Below are positions 52,198-61,226 of a DNA stretch of 64,000 bases, piece by piece. The notes below the pieces were generated by a model. It was given only the letters and a program-made list of their open reading frames with translations. It did not search any database and had not been told where the DNA came from. The position numbers and the translations under genes were made by a program. Position 1 is the stretch's first letter, and each line of letters opens with the position of its first letter. The stretch is from Pelovirga terrestris (GTDB lineage: Bacteria > Desulfobacterota > Desulfuromonadia > Desulfuromonadales > Geopsychrobacteraceae): assembly GCF_014773365.1 (NCBI RefSeq), contig NZ_JACWUN010000008.1:62001-126000 (forward strand), given 5' to 3'.

Positions 52198-52231
52198 AAA
52201 AAAGCTCCAGCAAACAGGCCGGGGCTTTTTT
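52198..52231 (+). terminator. Rho-independent terminator after trxA
   Basis: AAAAAAGCTCC pairs with GGGGCTTTTTT across a loop of 12 bases, ending in a U-rich tail. It also lies just beyond the 3' end of the convergent KAP-like gene, so it may serve both. Confidence 0.8.
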
Positions 52232-52233
52232 AT

Positions 52234-53907
52234 TTAGATCGAGACCCCGAAACGCCTCACCCGGCTCGCATTCAAGCGGCTTTCCCTGCCGATCTGTTGC
52301 AGGGCGGCGGTGGCTTTTTCAACGATCAGCCGCTGCGAATCGCTGATGCCGCCCAGTCGCCCGTATCGCAGACAAGCGTCGATATGACGGGATAATTGAT
52401 CACCGTTTAACCCCTTGAACAGCAGGATAAAATCAGTCACCGACGCCTGGGCAAGCTGATGTTCCTCATCGCTGTGGTCCCCCTCTTCGTGCAACCGCTC
52501 GCAGAGCTGTAGCACGGTCAACTTTTCGCGCAGGGCGTGCTGAACCTGGCGGAATTTCTCTATCACCTCTGGATCGCGAATTTCCTCTGTCTCGACAGCT
52601 GACGCAATGGCAAACAGCTTCGTCTCACCTTTGCGTTTTTCGATATACAGATCAATAATCCGACTGGCCAACTTGTCTTTACCCAGATAGCGTAGCAGGC
52701 GCACGCTGCCATCAAGGTTGACCGGGCTGATATGGCGGGCATTGTCGCGAAAACTCTCCGACAGGCAAGTAATAACATCAGTGGCATTGTCATCAAACGA
52801 GCGGTAAAATGTTTGCCAGGCCTCCTGGAAAGATTTTTCCGAGCGTGCTGCGCGAATCTGCTCGTCATAGATGATTGCCTGTTCCTTCATCGGTTCTTCA
52901 TCGAGGTACCCATTCTCGACCAGACGACCGATCTGACGACCAAAATCATCCAGACAAAAATTATCATAGCCACGCAGGATCGCATTCCACTGTTGCTGCT
53001 GCGTGGTCAAATTCTCCTCACTGTCAAGGCTGGCGAATGAGGCGGTACGATTCATGATAAAAGCATAATCAGGAGCCTCAGCAGAGCGGCTGTAATAACA
53101 CCAGGCCAGTAGAGCAAGAATACGCACCGCCCGCTCTAACACCTGCGGATCAACGTTTTTCAATACCGGCACCAGCAAACTCGCCAGGGCTTCGGTTTTT
53201 TTGATGATGCGAATATTGTTGATCTGCAATTGCATCACCGCCGGCCCCAGAATCTTGCCTAAGAGATCGTTGCGCAATGAAATAGCAACACAATCTTTGG
53301 CGCTCGGGGCAAAGCGCAGTTCGCTGTCGATCACCTTCTCGCGCAGGCGATTGTACTCAATATGGGAATCGCCGCCGAGGCTTTCATCATTGAGAATCAG
53401 CACCACCTTGCACTTTTTCTGTTCCTTCAAGATGGTGATCAGGCCGAGGATATCCTGGGTCTCCATTCCTTTGCCTTTACGCTCAAAATCATCCAGACAG
53501 ATCAGGGTTTTTTCCAGCGATAGAAAAGCCAGGGATTCGAACGGGGCATCAGTCAATTCTGCCGCTTTTTCGACCGCAAAAAGAGCAAACTTCTTTTTTC
53601 CGGTGGTGCGCAACAAACGGTTCATATTGGCACGAAAGCTCTCCACTGACGGGCGGCGACCGATGTGCTGACGCGACATCATGTTTTCAAAAATACTGTT
53701 TTTCAGTTCCGACAGGGAATTGATACCAAAGAGGGAAACGTACGAGTAGTCGCTTAGAGCGATACGCCGTTGATTTTTTGCGGCATGCAGGTAAGCATTC
53801 CAGGCGTAGGTTTTGCCCACCCCCCAGCCCCCTTTGATGGCAAGAACCTCCGGTACTTCGCTGGCCAGAAATCGTCCAATCTGCTGTTCAATAATGGTAA
53901 TTGACAT
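52234..53907 (-). CDS. KAP-like P-loop NTPase of unknown function
   Basis: 557 aa, no membrane segment apparent. Walker A is GGWGVGKTY (about residues 26-34) in the context 'EVPEVLAIKGGWGVGKTYAWNAYL', and Walker B is LICLDDFER (about 133-141), followed by a sensor-like 'VVLILNDESLGG'. This matches KAP-type P-loop NTPases, members of the STAND-related group common in phage defence and membrane signalling. The remaining 380 residues are alpha-helical and I do not recognise them. It is followed by no partner gene on its strand within 60 nt; upstream (53953) lies a UDG-like gene on the same strand, so an operon of DUF2288, UDG and this NTPase is possible. Confidence 0.75.
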   Translation of the reverse strand: MSITIIEQQIGRFLASEVPEVLAIKGGWGVGKTYAWNAYLHAAKNQRRIALSDYSYVSLFGINSLSELKNSIFENMMSRQHIGRRPSVESFRANMNRLLRTTGKKKFALFAVEKAAELTDAPFESLAFLSLEKTLICLDDFERKGKGMETQDILGLITILKEQKKCKVVLILNDESLGGDSHIEYNRLREKVIDSELRFAPSAKDCVAISLRNDLLGKILGPAVMQLQINNIRIIKKTEALASLLVPVLKNVDPQVLERAVRILALLAWCYYSRSAEAPDYAFIMNRTASFASLDSEENLTTQQQQWNAILRGYDNFCLDDFGRQIGRLVENGYLDEEPMKEQAIIYDEQIRAARSEKSFQEAWQTFYRSFDDNATDVITCLSESFRDNARHISPVNLDGSVRLLRYLGKDKLASRIIDLYIEKRKGETKLFAIASAVETEEIRDPEVIEKFRQVQHALREKLTVLQLCERLHEEGDHSDEEHQLAQASVTDFILLFKGLNGDQLSRHIDACLRYGRLGGISDSQRLIVEKATAALQQIGRESRLNASRVRRFGVSI

Positions 53908-53952
53908 GGGACATTTCCTTCACTGATCGACCGCAGATGAACCCAACAAGAC

Positions 53953-54630
53953 TCAGCCTAAGATCTGACGCAACTGCTCTCTGAATTGTCCGGCACCACC
54001 ATTGGCGGGATGGCGGACTTTGGTCGCTCCAATCCGCAGCTGCCCCAGTTGCAGTGCGGATTTTTCGCCAACCGCAACAATCTGACTGAAATTTCCGAGT
54101 TCCAGCAACTGCAGCAGGATCCGGTGCCCGGCACTTAGTTCCCGCGCATCCGGGGTGCGGTTACTGAGCAGCCCCTGGTCAGGGTGGTAAGGGTGCCAGG
54201 GAAAGGCGTTCCACAAAACCACCCGATAGGGATCGATTCCCTGCTGTGCCAAGAAGCCCCAGACGATGGTCGCCGTCGGCTCGGTAAAACCTGCGGGGCG
54301 CACTTTGGGCGAGCTGGTTCGGCGGGGGGTAAGTCCTTTAAATACGATTTCCGGTGCCAGTCCTTTGTGGGCCAGTCCACCCAACAGCAGGCGCTCTGAG
54401 GTCATCGGAATCCCGCTGAAATGCCCCCCCTGATAACCAATCGCTTCGGCACACAACAGGGTATCTGCCTGCCCGATGCGCTCACCCAGATAGTGGGTCA
54501 GCTGTTCGCAACGAACAACCGCTCCCTTATCATCAGCATCATGGCAGAAATCCCTCTCAGCCCAGGGATTAAACACCGCGGCAGACCGATAAGCGCGTAA
54601 AGAGGTGACAAAATCAGTAAGCACCCTCAC
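53953..54630 (-). CDS. Uracil-DNA glycosylase superfamily protein
   Basis: 225 aa starting at a GTG that overlaps the DUF2288 stop. UDG-fold landmarks: 'EAIGYQGGHFSGIPMTSERLL' (substrate loop region), 'VVLWNAFPWHPYHP' and the C-terminal 'ATKVRHPANGG' with the H-P-x-x-x-G motif. It lacks the classical GQDPYH motif of family 1, so it belongs to a distant UDG-like group that may recognise other bases. It lies between DUF2288 and the KAP-like NTPase, all leftward. Function in base excision or defence is inferred only. Confidence 0.85.
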   Translation of the reverse strand: MRVLTDFVTSLRAYRSAAVFNPWAERDFCHDADDKGAVVRCEQLTHYLGERIGQADTLLCAEAIGYQGGHFSGIPMTSERLLLGGLAHKGLAPEIVFKGLTPRRTSSPKVRPAGFTEPTATIVWGFLAQQGIDPYRVVLWNAFPWHPYHPDQGLLSNRTPDARELSAGHRILLQLLELGNFSQIVAVGEKSALQLGQLRIGATKVRHPANGGAGQFREQLRQILG

Positions 54631-54914
54631 ACCGCCTGGATCAGAATATAGGGTTGAACAATCAGCATCAAAAAAGGCTTGTCAAGGGACGTTTCCCACT
54701 CTGCCAGCTCAGCAGCTGTCGGCTTGGCCAATTGGCCACCGGCAATCCACGCCCCGACTGCGGAGGTATCGTCCGCGGCAACAGCCCCGGCTACCGCTAC
54801 CAGGTTCAGATCAGAAGTCACAGTGACAATGGCATCACGGCGCAGGTGAATGCGCAACTCGCGCCAGCTGACCTGGGCAAGATCACGCTCAAAGCCCTCT
54901 TTGACAGTCGTCAT
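54627..54914 (-). CDS. DUF2288 family protein
   Basis: 95 aa, matching the DUF2288 pattern as I recall it: 'DLAQVSWRELRIHLRRDAIVTVTSDLNLVAVAGAVAADDTSAVGAWIAGGQLAKPTAAELAEWE...PFLMLIVQPYILIQAV'. No known function. Its last codons overlap the GTG start of the UDG-like gene by 4 nt, so the two are coupled. Confidence 0.85.
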   Translation of the reverse strand: MTTVKEGFERDLAQVSWRELRIHLRRDAIVTVTSDLNLVAVAGAVAADDTSAVGAWIAGGQLAKPTAAELAEWETSLDKPFLMLIVQPYILIQAV

Positions 54915-55062
54915 GATAGTTATGCTCCGTAGATCGCCAACCGATTTATTGATAATCAGCGGCAGAATAACCAGCAGGCCGATGGTCGGTCAACACCTGT
55001 GGGCATGAAATCCACTGAATATTTTTTTCCGGGTGAAAAAGTAGCTCAATTAAATTAGTCTG

Positions 55063-55091
55063 TTAGCCGATAGGTATGATAGAGTTATACT
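55063..55091 (+). promoter_or_regulatory. Possible promoter of the DUF342 gene
   Basis: TTAGCC (55063-55068), 17-base spacer, TATACT (55086-55091), about 38 nt before the ATG. Confidence 0.45.
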
Positions 55092-55128
55092 AATTTTTAT
55101 CATTTTTACTACATCAGACGTGAGGATC

Positions 55129-56637
55129 ATGGCTGAGAGTGACAAAAAAAGCAGGATCGATGTCGGGTGCAAAGTACTTGCTGAATATGTCACCGACGAC
55201 TACAGCCTGCAACTGCAAACCTGCGCCAGCGACATGGAATGCCGTGCCGGCATCACTGTCCATAACCTCGAAAAAAGCCCCTCTCCTGCGGATATCATGT
55301 CGTTTCTGCGCCGCAACAATATTACCAGCAGCGTCGATCTCGAACAGGTTGCCATCTTTTGCACTGAAGCTGCCCAGGGCAACAATCCCCAGGACATCAT
55401 CCTCGCTCGCGGGTCGGAGCCGGAACCGGGAGAGGACGGCTGGTTCGAGCTGCTGGTGTCAACCGGCAAGGATGTGTCGGAATGGGAAGAGGATGAGTTT
55501 GGCCGGGTCAACTTCAAAGATGTCCAGAATTTTTCCAACGTTGAGATTGGTGAGCATATCGGCAACATCTATCCGCCGACCCCCGGAGTCCCGGGGAAAA
55601 CCATCACCGGCGATCTGATTACCCCGCTATCCGGCAAAGCCGCCAATGTTATTGCCGGTGCCGGCGTGCGTTTGAGCGACGACGGCAAACAGGCCTTTGC
55701 CATCCGCAGCGGCCGGGCTGTCTTTGATAATAACATGATCTCGATTGCCGAAGAATTTATCGTCGATGGCGATGTTGACTTACGTGTTGGCCACATCACC
55801 TTTAATGGTTTTGTCGATATCAAGGGGGATGTGCTCGATGATTTCAACATTACCGCCACCAAAGGGATCAAGGTTTCCGGTGCGGTTGGGGCCTGCAAGA
55901 TTCAGTGTGACGGGCCGGTTACTATCGGCACCATGACCGGCAAGGGGGTGGGTAAAATCGTCTGCAAAGGAGCTTTGCGGGCCAACTACCTCAACCAGGT
56001 CACGGTCGAATGTTGGAACAACATCGACGTTGCCCACGAAGTGCGTAACTCGATCCTCAAAGCCACCGGCAGCATCCACATTGAAACGGGGCAAATATCC
56101 GGCGGCGAGGCCATTGCCCTGGAAGGGATCGAGGCCAAAGCGGTAGGGGCACGTTCCGGCATCAGAACCCAGCTGACGTCCGGCGTCTACTTCCCCGAAA
56201 ACGATCGTCTTAAGTACCTGCGGACGCGGGTCAAAAGCGTTGCTGAACAGGCTAAACGGATCAGTGAAGCACTCAAATCGCTCAACAAAAAACCGCGGCC
56301 GGACAACCGTCCGGCCCTGCGTGAAGCGATTGAACTGCGCATCGGCATCCTCACCCAACGCCACGTTAACCTCGAAGAAGAGCGGGAAGAGCTCAACGAA
56401 GAGTTGATCAATTTCAGCGCCGGAGAACACCCGACCGCCCGCGCCAGGATCAATGTTCTGGCAAAGCTGATGGAAGGATCGGTGCTTCACCTCGGTGAAA
56501 CCAGTGAAGAAATCAAGATGGAGCGCTCCGGACCCATGTCCATTGTTGAGAACACTCAAGACGGCGGGCTGCGCTTTTTGAGCCACTCCCCCCTGGCCGC
56601 CGTGCTTAAAGAACCGGAAGATGACGCAGATGAATGA
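55129..56637 (+). CDS. FapA-like DUF342 protein
   Basis: 502 aa from ATG 55129 (GAGG seven bases upstream; a GTG three codons earlier is less likely). The N-terminal half is the FapA-specific region. The middle is the beta-helix-like DUF342 core with glycine-patterned turns: 'GEHIGNIYPPTPGVPGKTITGDLITPLSGKAANV', 'FIVDGDVDLRVGHITFNGFVDIKGDVLDDFNITATKGIKVSGAVGACKIQCDGPVTIGTMTGKGVGKIVCKG'. The last 130 residues form a coiled coil. Proteins of this family are cytoplasmic, common in Desulfuromonadales, and have no settled function; links to flagellar assembly and polymerisation have been proposed. It stands alone. Confidence 0.9.
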   Translation: MAESDKKSRIDVGCKVLAEYVTDDYSLQLQTCASDMECRAGITVHNLEKSPSPADIMSFLRRNNITSSVDLEQVAIFCTEAAQGNNPQDIILARGSEPEPGEDGWFELLVSTGKDVSEWEEDEFGRVNFKDVQNFSNVEIGEHIGNIYPPTPGVPGKTITGDLITPLSGKAANVIAGAGVRLSDDGKQAFAIRSGRAVFDNNMISIAEEFIVDGDVDLRVGHITFNGFVDIKGDVLDDFNITATKGIKVSGAVGACKIQCDGPVTIGTMTGKGVGKIVCKGALRANYLNQVTVECWNNIDVAHEVRNSILKATGSIHIETGQISGGEAIALEGIEAKAVGARSGIRTQLTSGVYFPENDRLKYLRTRVKSVAEQAKRISEALKSLNKKPRPDNRPALREAIELRIGILTQRHVNLEEEREELNEELINFSAGEHPTARARINVLAKLMEGSVLHLGETSEEIKMERSGPMSIVENTQDGGLRFLSHSPLAAVLKEPEDDADE

Positions 56638-56656
56638 TGTTTTGTTGTTTCTGCGG

Positions 56657-58069
56657 TCAGGCGCTTCGGTCCTGTACCTCTTTCATCACCCGCTCGGCTA
56701 CCCGATTGGCTGCGTTGACACAATCATTCAATCCCACTCCGTAAAAAGCATTTCCGCTTAACAGTAGTCCCGGGGTAGTGGCCAGCGCAGCATCCAGCGC
56801 CTGCAATCTGGCACCGTGGCCACGCGTGTACTGGGGAATAGCGCGTGGATGACGGAACACCCGGACAAAATCGGGCGACTCAGTGATTCCCATGATCCGG
56901 CTCAAATCGGCGCTGGTGCGGGCGATGACCTCGTCATCGGCCAGATCAATCGCTGCCGCATTGGTCGCGCCGCCCATCATTGAGCGTAACAGCACCTTTC
57001 CTTGCGGAGCACGATTGGGAAAGATACTCGAATCCCAGAGGGTTCCGAGGGTGTGGCACCCCTCGGCGCGGGGGATCAGATAGCCAAAGCCATCCAGATT
57101 GCGCGCGATCCGTTCACGTTCATAACCGAAACAGATCACGTTCATCGGAGCGTAAGGGATTTCACGTAACAGCGTGGCTACTTGAGGGTTCAGTTGGTCG
57201 ATCATCGTTGCCACGGCGTATGAGGGGGAGGCGGTAACGACCAGATCAACGTCAAGCTGCTTACCGGAAGCCAGCTGCAATAGAAAACCACCTGATTTTT
57301 TCTCGATTCGCTCCACCTGCTGACCAGTTATCAGCTCCCCCTGTAAAGAAGAGGAAGCGGCATCGGTCAGTTCCTGAATGCCCCCGACAAAAGAAGTCAA
57401 CACCCCACCCGGTCCGGCAGCACTGGCAACCGCCTTGCCCGCCTTGATCTCGGCGCGTTTTTTGCGCGCCAGTCGCACCATCGCCTTGAGCAGACCACCA
57501 TATTCCTGCTCAAGTTCATAGATGCGCGGGAAACAACTCTTCAGACTCATGGTTTCCGGATTGCCGGCAAAAATACCGGAGACCATAGGGGAAATCAGCT
57601 TATCCAGGGCTTCCTTGCCCAACCGCCGCCGCCCGAACTCGGCAAGGGTTTCATCACCGGGATCAGTACGTTTGGGCACCAGAACCTCACCCGCCAGACG
57701 TAATTTTCCCGGCCAGGAGATTAACTTGGAAGAGAGAAAAGAGGGACCATTCTCGGGCAATCGGTGGAGCATTTTATCCGCGTAGATATAACGCTTGCGG
57801 GCGTTATCATCAGAACGCAGCAAGCGCTCCTCAATCTGCAGGTGGCGGCACAAATCCAGGGTCATGGGTTTACTGTCGAGGAAGCCGTTAGGCCCCCATT
57901 CACACAGGTACCCCTCTTCCTTGATCGACCAGATCTTGCCGCCGACCCGTTCCTGTTTTTCGATAACCAGGGTGGTCAGATCAAGTCCCGACCGGCGGGC
58001 ATGCTCTTCAATAGAACTGGCTGCCGCCAGCCCGGAAATGCCTGCTCCTATGATTGCGATTCGTGTCAT
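56657..58069 (-). CDS. hemY: Protoporphyrinogen oxidase (FAD type, HemY/HemG-like)
   Basis: 470 aa: N-terminal dinucleotide site 'RIAIIGAGISGLAAASSIEE', then 'VIEKQERVGGKIWSIKEEGYLCEWGPNGFLDSKP', 'LDKLISPMVSGIFAGNPETMSLKSCFPRIYELEQEYGGL' and the C-terminal 'GLLLSGNAFYGVGLNDCVNAANRVAERV', all characteristic of oxygen-dependent-type PPOX in the amine oxidase superfamily. In anaerobes this enzyme works with other electron acceptors. It catalyses a late step of haem synthesis and is 7 kb away from the hemACDB cluster. Confidence 0.94.
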   Translation of the reverse strand: MTRIAIIGAGISGLAAASSIEEHARRSGLDLTTLVIEKQERVGGKIWSIKEEGYLCEWGPNGFLDSKPMTLDLCRHLQIEERLLRSDDNARKRYIYADKMLHRLPENGPSFLSSKLISWPGKLRLAGEVLVPKRTDPGDETLAEFGRRRLGKEALDKLISPMVSGIFAGNPETMSLKSCFPRIYELEQEYGGLLKAMVRLARKKRAEIKAGKAVASAAGPGGVLTSFVGGIQELTDAASSSLQGELITGQQVERIEKKSGGFLLQLASGKQLDVDLVVTASPSYAVATMIDQLNPQVATLLREIPYAPMNVICFGYERERIARNLDGFGYLIPRAEGCHTLGTLWDSSIFPNRAPQGKVLLRSMMGGATNAAAIDLADDEVIARTSADLSRIMGITESPDFVRVFRHPRAIPQYTRGHGARLQALDAALATTPGLLLSGNAFYGVGLNDCVNAANRVAERVMKEVQDRSA

Positions 58070-58239
58070 AATGGCCCCTGCAAAAGTTCGGATTAATGAA
58101 ATTTTTCCATATCCTAGCGGTTCACCACAGACAGGTCAAGCCGTCGCTTACATCCACAGGCAAGGTGCTTGACCTGTTGAAAAAGTGATCCTACTATGAA
58201 TCCTATTGTCAACTTGCAGGAAACAGGAGCGTTGGGACT

Positions 58240-59106
58240 ATGGCTAAAGATTACTACTCGATACTTGGCGTCGAACGCAATGCCGATGCCGCAACGATAA
58301 AAAAATCTTATCGTAAACTGGCGCAGAAATATCACCCAGACAAGAACCCCGGCGACAAGCACGCTGAAGATCAATTCAAACAACTGACAGAAGCTTACGC
58401 CGTGCTCTCTGACTCGGAGAAAAAGCGTCAGTATGACCAGTTTGGTGATGCCGGTTTTCACCAGCGCTTTTCCCAGGAAGATATCTTCCGCAATGTCAAC
58501 ATGGGGGATATCTTCGGCAGCTTCGGTGGGGAAGACCTGTTCAGCCAACTCTTTGGTGGGCGTCCACACACCCGCCGCGCACCACAACGAGGACAGGACT
58601 ATTCGATGCAGATCAGTATCCCTTTTCGCCTGGCGGTTCAGGGTGGTGAGCGCCGCATCGACTATCGCAGCGACGGCAAGGTCGAGCAGATCAAGGTCAA
58701 GATTCCCCCGGGCATTGAGCAGGGTGCAAAGCTTCGCGTCGCCGGCAAGGGAGGTGTCAATCCGGCGGGTGGACCGGCGGGGCACCTGTATTTACAAATT
58801 GACATTGAACCCGATCCGGTGTTCAGCCGCGAAGGCAATGATCTGCTGGTGAGGGCGGAAATTCCGTTTAGTGGCATCTGCCTCGGCACAACCATCGAGG
58901 TGCCAACCCTCGAAACCCCGAAGCGGGTCAAGGTGCCGGCCGGCATGCAGCCAGGGCAAAAGATCCGCCTGCGCGGGTTCGGGGTTGCGGCCTCGGGCAA
59001 ACAGGTAGCAGGTGATCTTTTCGCCATTATCGAGGTGGCTGTCCCCAAAAGCCTTACCGCTGAACAGAAAGAGCAGTTAAAAAAACTTAAAGATGCTGGG
59101 TTATAA
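58240..59106 (+). CDS. cbpA: CbpA-like DnaJ-class co-chaperone
   Basis: 288 aa: J domain 'DYYSILGVERNADAATIKKSYRKLAQKYHPDKNPGDKHAEDQFKQLTEAYAVLSDSEKKRQYDQFG' with the HPD tripeptide, a Gly/Phe-rich linker ('MGDIFGSFGGEDLFSQLFGG') and two C-terminal substrate-binding beta domains ('GLTQ'-type 'VKIPPGIEQGAKLRVAGKGG'). There is no cysteine-rich zinc domain, so it is CbpA-class, not DnaJ. It stimulates DnaK. Divergent from hemY, 170 nt apart. Confidence 0.93.
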   Translation: MAKDYYSILGVERNADAATIKKSYRKLAQKYHPDKNPGDKHAEDQFKQLTEAYAVLSDSEKKRQYDQFGDAGFHQRFSQEDIFRNVNMGDIFGSFGGEDLFSQLFGGRPHTRRAPQRGQDYSMQISIPFRLAVQGGERRIDYRSDGKVEQIKVKIPPGIEQGAKLRVAGKGGVNPAGGPAGHLYLQIDIEPDPVFSREGNDLLVRAEIPFSGICLGTTIEVPTLETPKRVKVPAGMQPGQKIRLRGFGVAASGKQVAGDLFAIIEVAVPKSLTAEQKEQLKKLKDAGL

Positions 59107-59248
59107 CCCTGGTTTGTGACGATAAGACGGGTCAATGCGTCAGAGCACCTGGTGGAAAACCCGGAGTTCACGGCTAATTTTCTTGCCTTGCAACCACAGC
59201 ACAGGCTATAGTGTTGCGCCCATAAAGAAAACAGCAGAAGGACCAAAA

Positions 59249-59734
59249 ATGTCCCGGCATGCTGGACATCGGGCTGAGAAGCCTGGCAAACAACCACAAG
59301 GGGCCCTACTTAACCCAATGAAAAGAACCCTGCGCTCCCTCCCTCCAGCCCTTTTTTTATTCTTACTGATGGGTCTGCAATCAGTATTTGGGTGTCCCTC
59401 TGCGCCGGCCACAGAACGCTCCACTGCCGGCATTCAGGTCAACCTCTGCCACTTTTTTATCGACACCGACCCTGCTGATCCCTGCTGCGACAGCGCAGCT
59501 TGCCATCGTGCTCATTTGCCGCTACAAAATTTCGGCAGCCCTGAATATGCCAATCAGATCAAGGATCTGCTCCCGCTGATTCTTGAATCACGCCAGCAAC
59601 TACCGCAGTCAAAAGCCATCAAGGACTTTGTGCCGCCGTCCTTCAGTTGCAAAAATACCGCACAACAGCCCATTACATCTATTGCACCTCGCCACGCCTT
59701 GGCATTTTTGCGCACAACCATCCTGCTCCATTGA
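59249..59734 (+). CDS. Small exported Cys-rich protein of unknown function
   Basis: 161 aa from ATG 59249, which follows GAAGGA by seven bases; an internal ATG at 59318 would give 138 aa starting right before the hydrophobic segment 'ALFLFLLMGLQSVFG' and may be the true start, since that segment looks like a signal peptide. The mature part is short with 'LCHFFIDTDPADPCCDSAACHRAHLPLQ' and a later Cys, but no CxxCH haem motif. A possible promoter, TTGCCT-N18-TATAGT (59183-59212), is upstream. It lies 100 nt before resB, so a link to cytochrome c maturation is possible; I do not recognise the family. Confidence 0.5.
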   Translation: MSRHAGHRAEKPGKQPQGALLNPMKRTLRSLPPALFLFLLMGLQSVFGCPSAPATERSTAGIQVNLCHFFIDTDPADPCCDSAACHRAHLPLQNFGSPEYANQIKDLLPLILESRQQLPQSKAIKDFVPPSFSCKNTAQQPITSIAPRHALAFLRTTILLH

Positions 59735-59834
59735 GATTCTCCCGCTAGGCGCCCTGATAAACGACGCTACCCGTCGATTATTATGACCTATTTTGTCTGA
59801 CTTATCAGGCATTCCACAACGGGAGATATTTACC

Positions 59835-61223
59835 TTGACTGAAACAGAAAAAAAACAAGACTTCACTGATCGCATATGGGACTTTTTCTGCTCCCTGAAG
59901 CTGACCATCATTCTGCTGTTATTGCTGGCGGTGACCTCCATTATCGGCACGATTATTCCGCAGAATTCCTCTGCAGCAGAATACATCCGCCTTTACGGCC
60001 AATCCAACTATGAACTCTTCACCAGACTTCAATTTACCGAGATGTACAGCTCCACCTGGTTTGTTGCCTTGCTGGCACTGTTCTGCGTTAACCTGATCTG
60101 CTGCTCCATCAAACATTTTCCCCGCACCTGGAAGTTTTTTAAAGAGCCCGCTCATATTGCTACTCCCGGCCTGCTGAAAAACTCCAGCAACAAATTGGAG
60201 ATCAGCACTGAAGAAAGCCCGGAAGTTGTTGTTGATCGCGTCAAAGACACCCTCGATAAACATTTTACAAAAACTGTCCGTTCTGATGCTAACGGAAAAA
60301 TTTACCTGTTTGCCCAAAAAGGGATCTATTCCCGCCTGGGCTCTTATATGACCCACCTTTCCATCATCGTCATTCTGGTTGGTGCCATCATCGGCAATGT
60401 TTTTGGCTTTCGCGCCTACGTCACCATCCCGGAAGGTGGTTCGGTGACCCACGTCATCACCCGTGACGGTAGCCGCAACATTGACCTCGGCTTTGAGGTG
60501 CGTTGCGACAACTTTGATGTCAAGTTCTACCCTAACACCAGACGCCCAATGGAATATGCCAGTGATCTGGTTGTGTTACGAGAGGGTGTCGAGGTCTACG
60601 AAAAAAGAATTGTTGTCAACGATCCGCTGTTCTTTGATGGTATTATCTTCTATCAGTCAAGCTACGGACCGGCCGGTGACGCAATCATCACATTTAACGT
60701 AACCGACAACCAAAACGGTGAAATTCGAGAATTCAGTGCTCCCCTGAATAATCGCGTTCAACTACCTGACGGCTTTAGTGCCATTGTCACTGACTATACC
60801 GACGATGACCGTAATTTCGGCCCAGCGATGCGTCTGCATGTCATCAACCCGGAGGGAGTGCGCCAGAACCCAATCGTCGTCTGGCAAAACTTTCCCGAAT
60901 TTGACGTTCGGCGAGGTGATAAATTCAGCTTTGCCATGCTCGGTTTCAAACAACCCTACTTCACCGGCCTGCAGGTAGCTAAAGACCCCGGTGTTAATAT
61001 TGTCTGGGCCGGCTGTATCTTGCTGATCATTGGTCCTTTTATTGCTTTCTTTATGTCCCACAAGCGGATCTGGGCCTGCATTGAGCAGGACGGCAACGCC
61101 ACCAAGGTTCAATTGGCCGGCAACGCCCACCGTAATCAGCCGGGATTTGCCCTGGCCTTCGATGATCTGATGCAAAAAGTTGAACTCGCCATTAAAAACC
61201 AATCCCCTACGAAGGAGGGATAA
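59835..61223 (+). CDS. resB: ResB (Ccs1) cytochrome c maturation protein
   Basis: 462 aa from a TTG start with SD GGGAG nine bases upstream; the frame runs 14 codons further. ResB layout: N-terminal 'WDFFCSLKLTIILLLLLAVTSIIGTIIPQ' with the SxKxxxxLL pattern, second and third membrane segments ('TWFVALLALFCVNLICCSIKHFPRTWKFF', 'HLSIIVILVGAIIGNVFGF'), a large periplasmic domain, and a final segment near residue 400 ('IVWAGCILLIIGPFIAFFMSHKRIW'). With CcsA it forms System II, which carries haem out and attaches it to CxxCH of cytochromes such as those at 702-5258. 3 nt from ccsA. Confidence 0.93.
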   Translation: MTETEKKQDFTDRIWDFFCSLKLTIILLLLLAVTSIIGTIIPQNSSAAEYIRLYGQSNYELFTRLQFTEMYSSTWFVALLALFCVNLICCSIKHFPRTWKFFKEPAHIATPGLLKNSSNKLEISTEESPEVVVDRVKDTLDKHFTKTVRSDANGKIYLFAQKGIYSRLGSYMTHLSIIVILVGAIIGNVFGFRAYVTIPEGGSVTHVITRDGSRNIDLGFEVRCDNFDVKFYPNTRRPMEYASDLVVLREGVEVYEKRIVVNDPLFFDGIIFYQSSYGPAGDAIITFNVTDNQNGEIREFSAPLNNRVQLPDGFSAIVTDYTDDDRNFGPAMRLHVINPEGVRQNPIVVWQNFPEFDVRRGDKFSFAMLGFKQPYFTGLQVAKDPGVNIVWAGCILLIIGPFIAFFMSHKRIWACIEQDGNATKVQLAGNAHRNQPGFALAFDDLMQKVELAIKNQSPTKEG

Positions 61224-61226
61224 CCC

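Noticed and set aside
59150-59248. Longer N terminus of the small exported protein (from 59135)
   Set aside because: No ribosome site, and the signal-like segment would be about 70 residues inside the protein.
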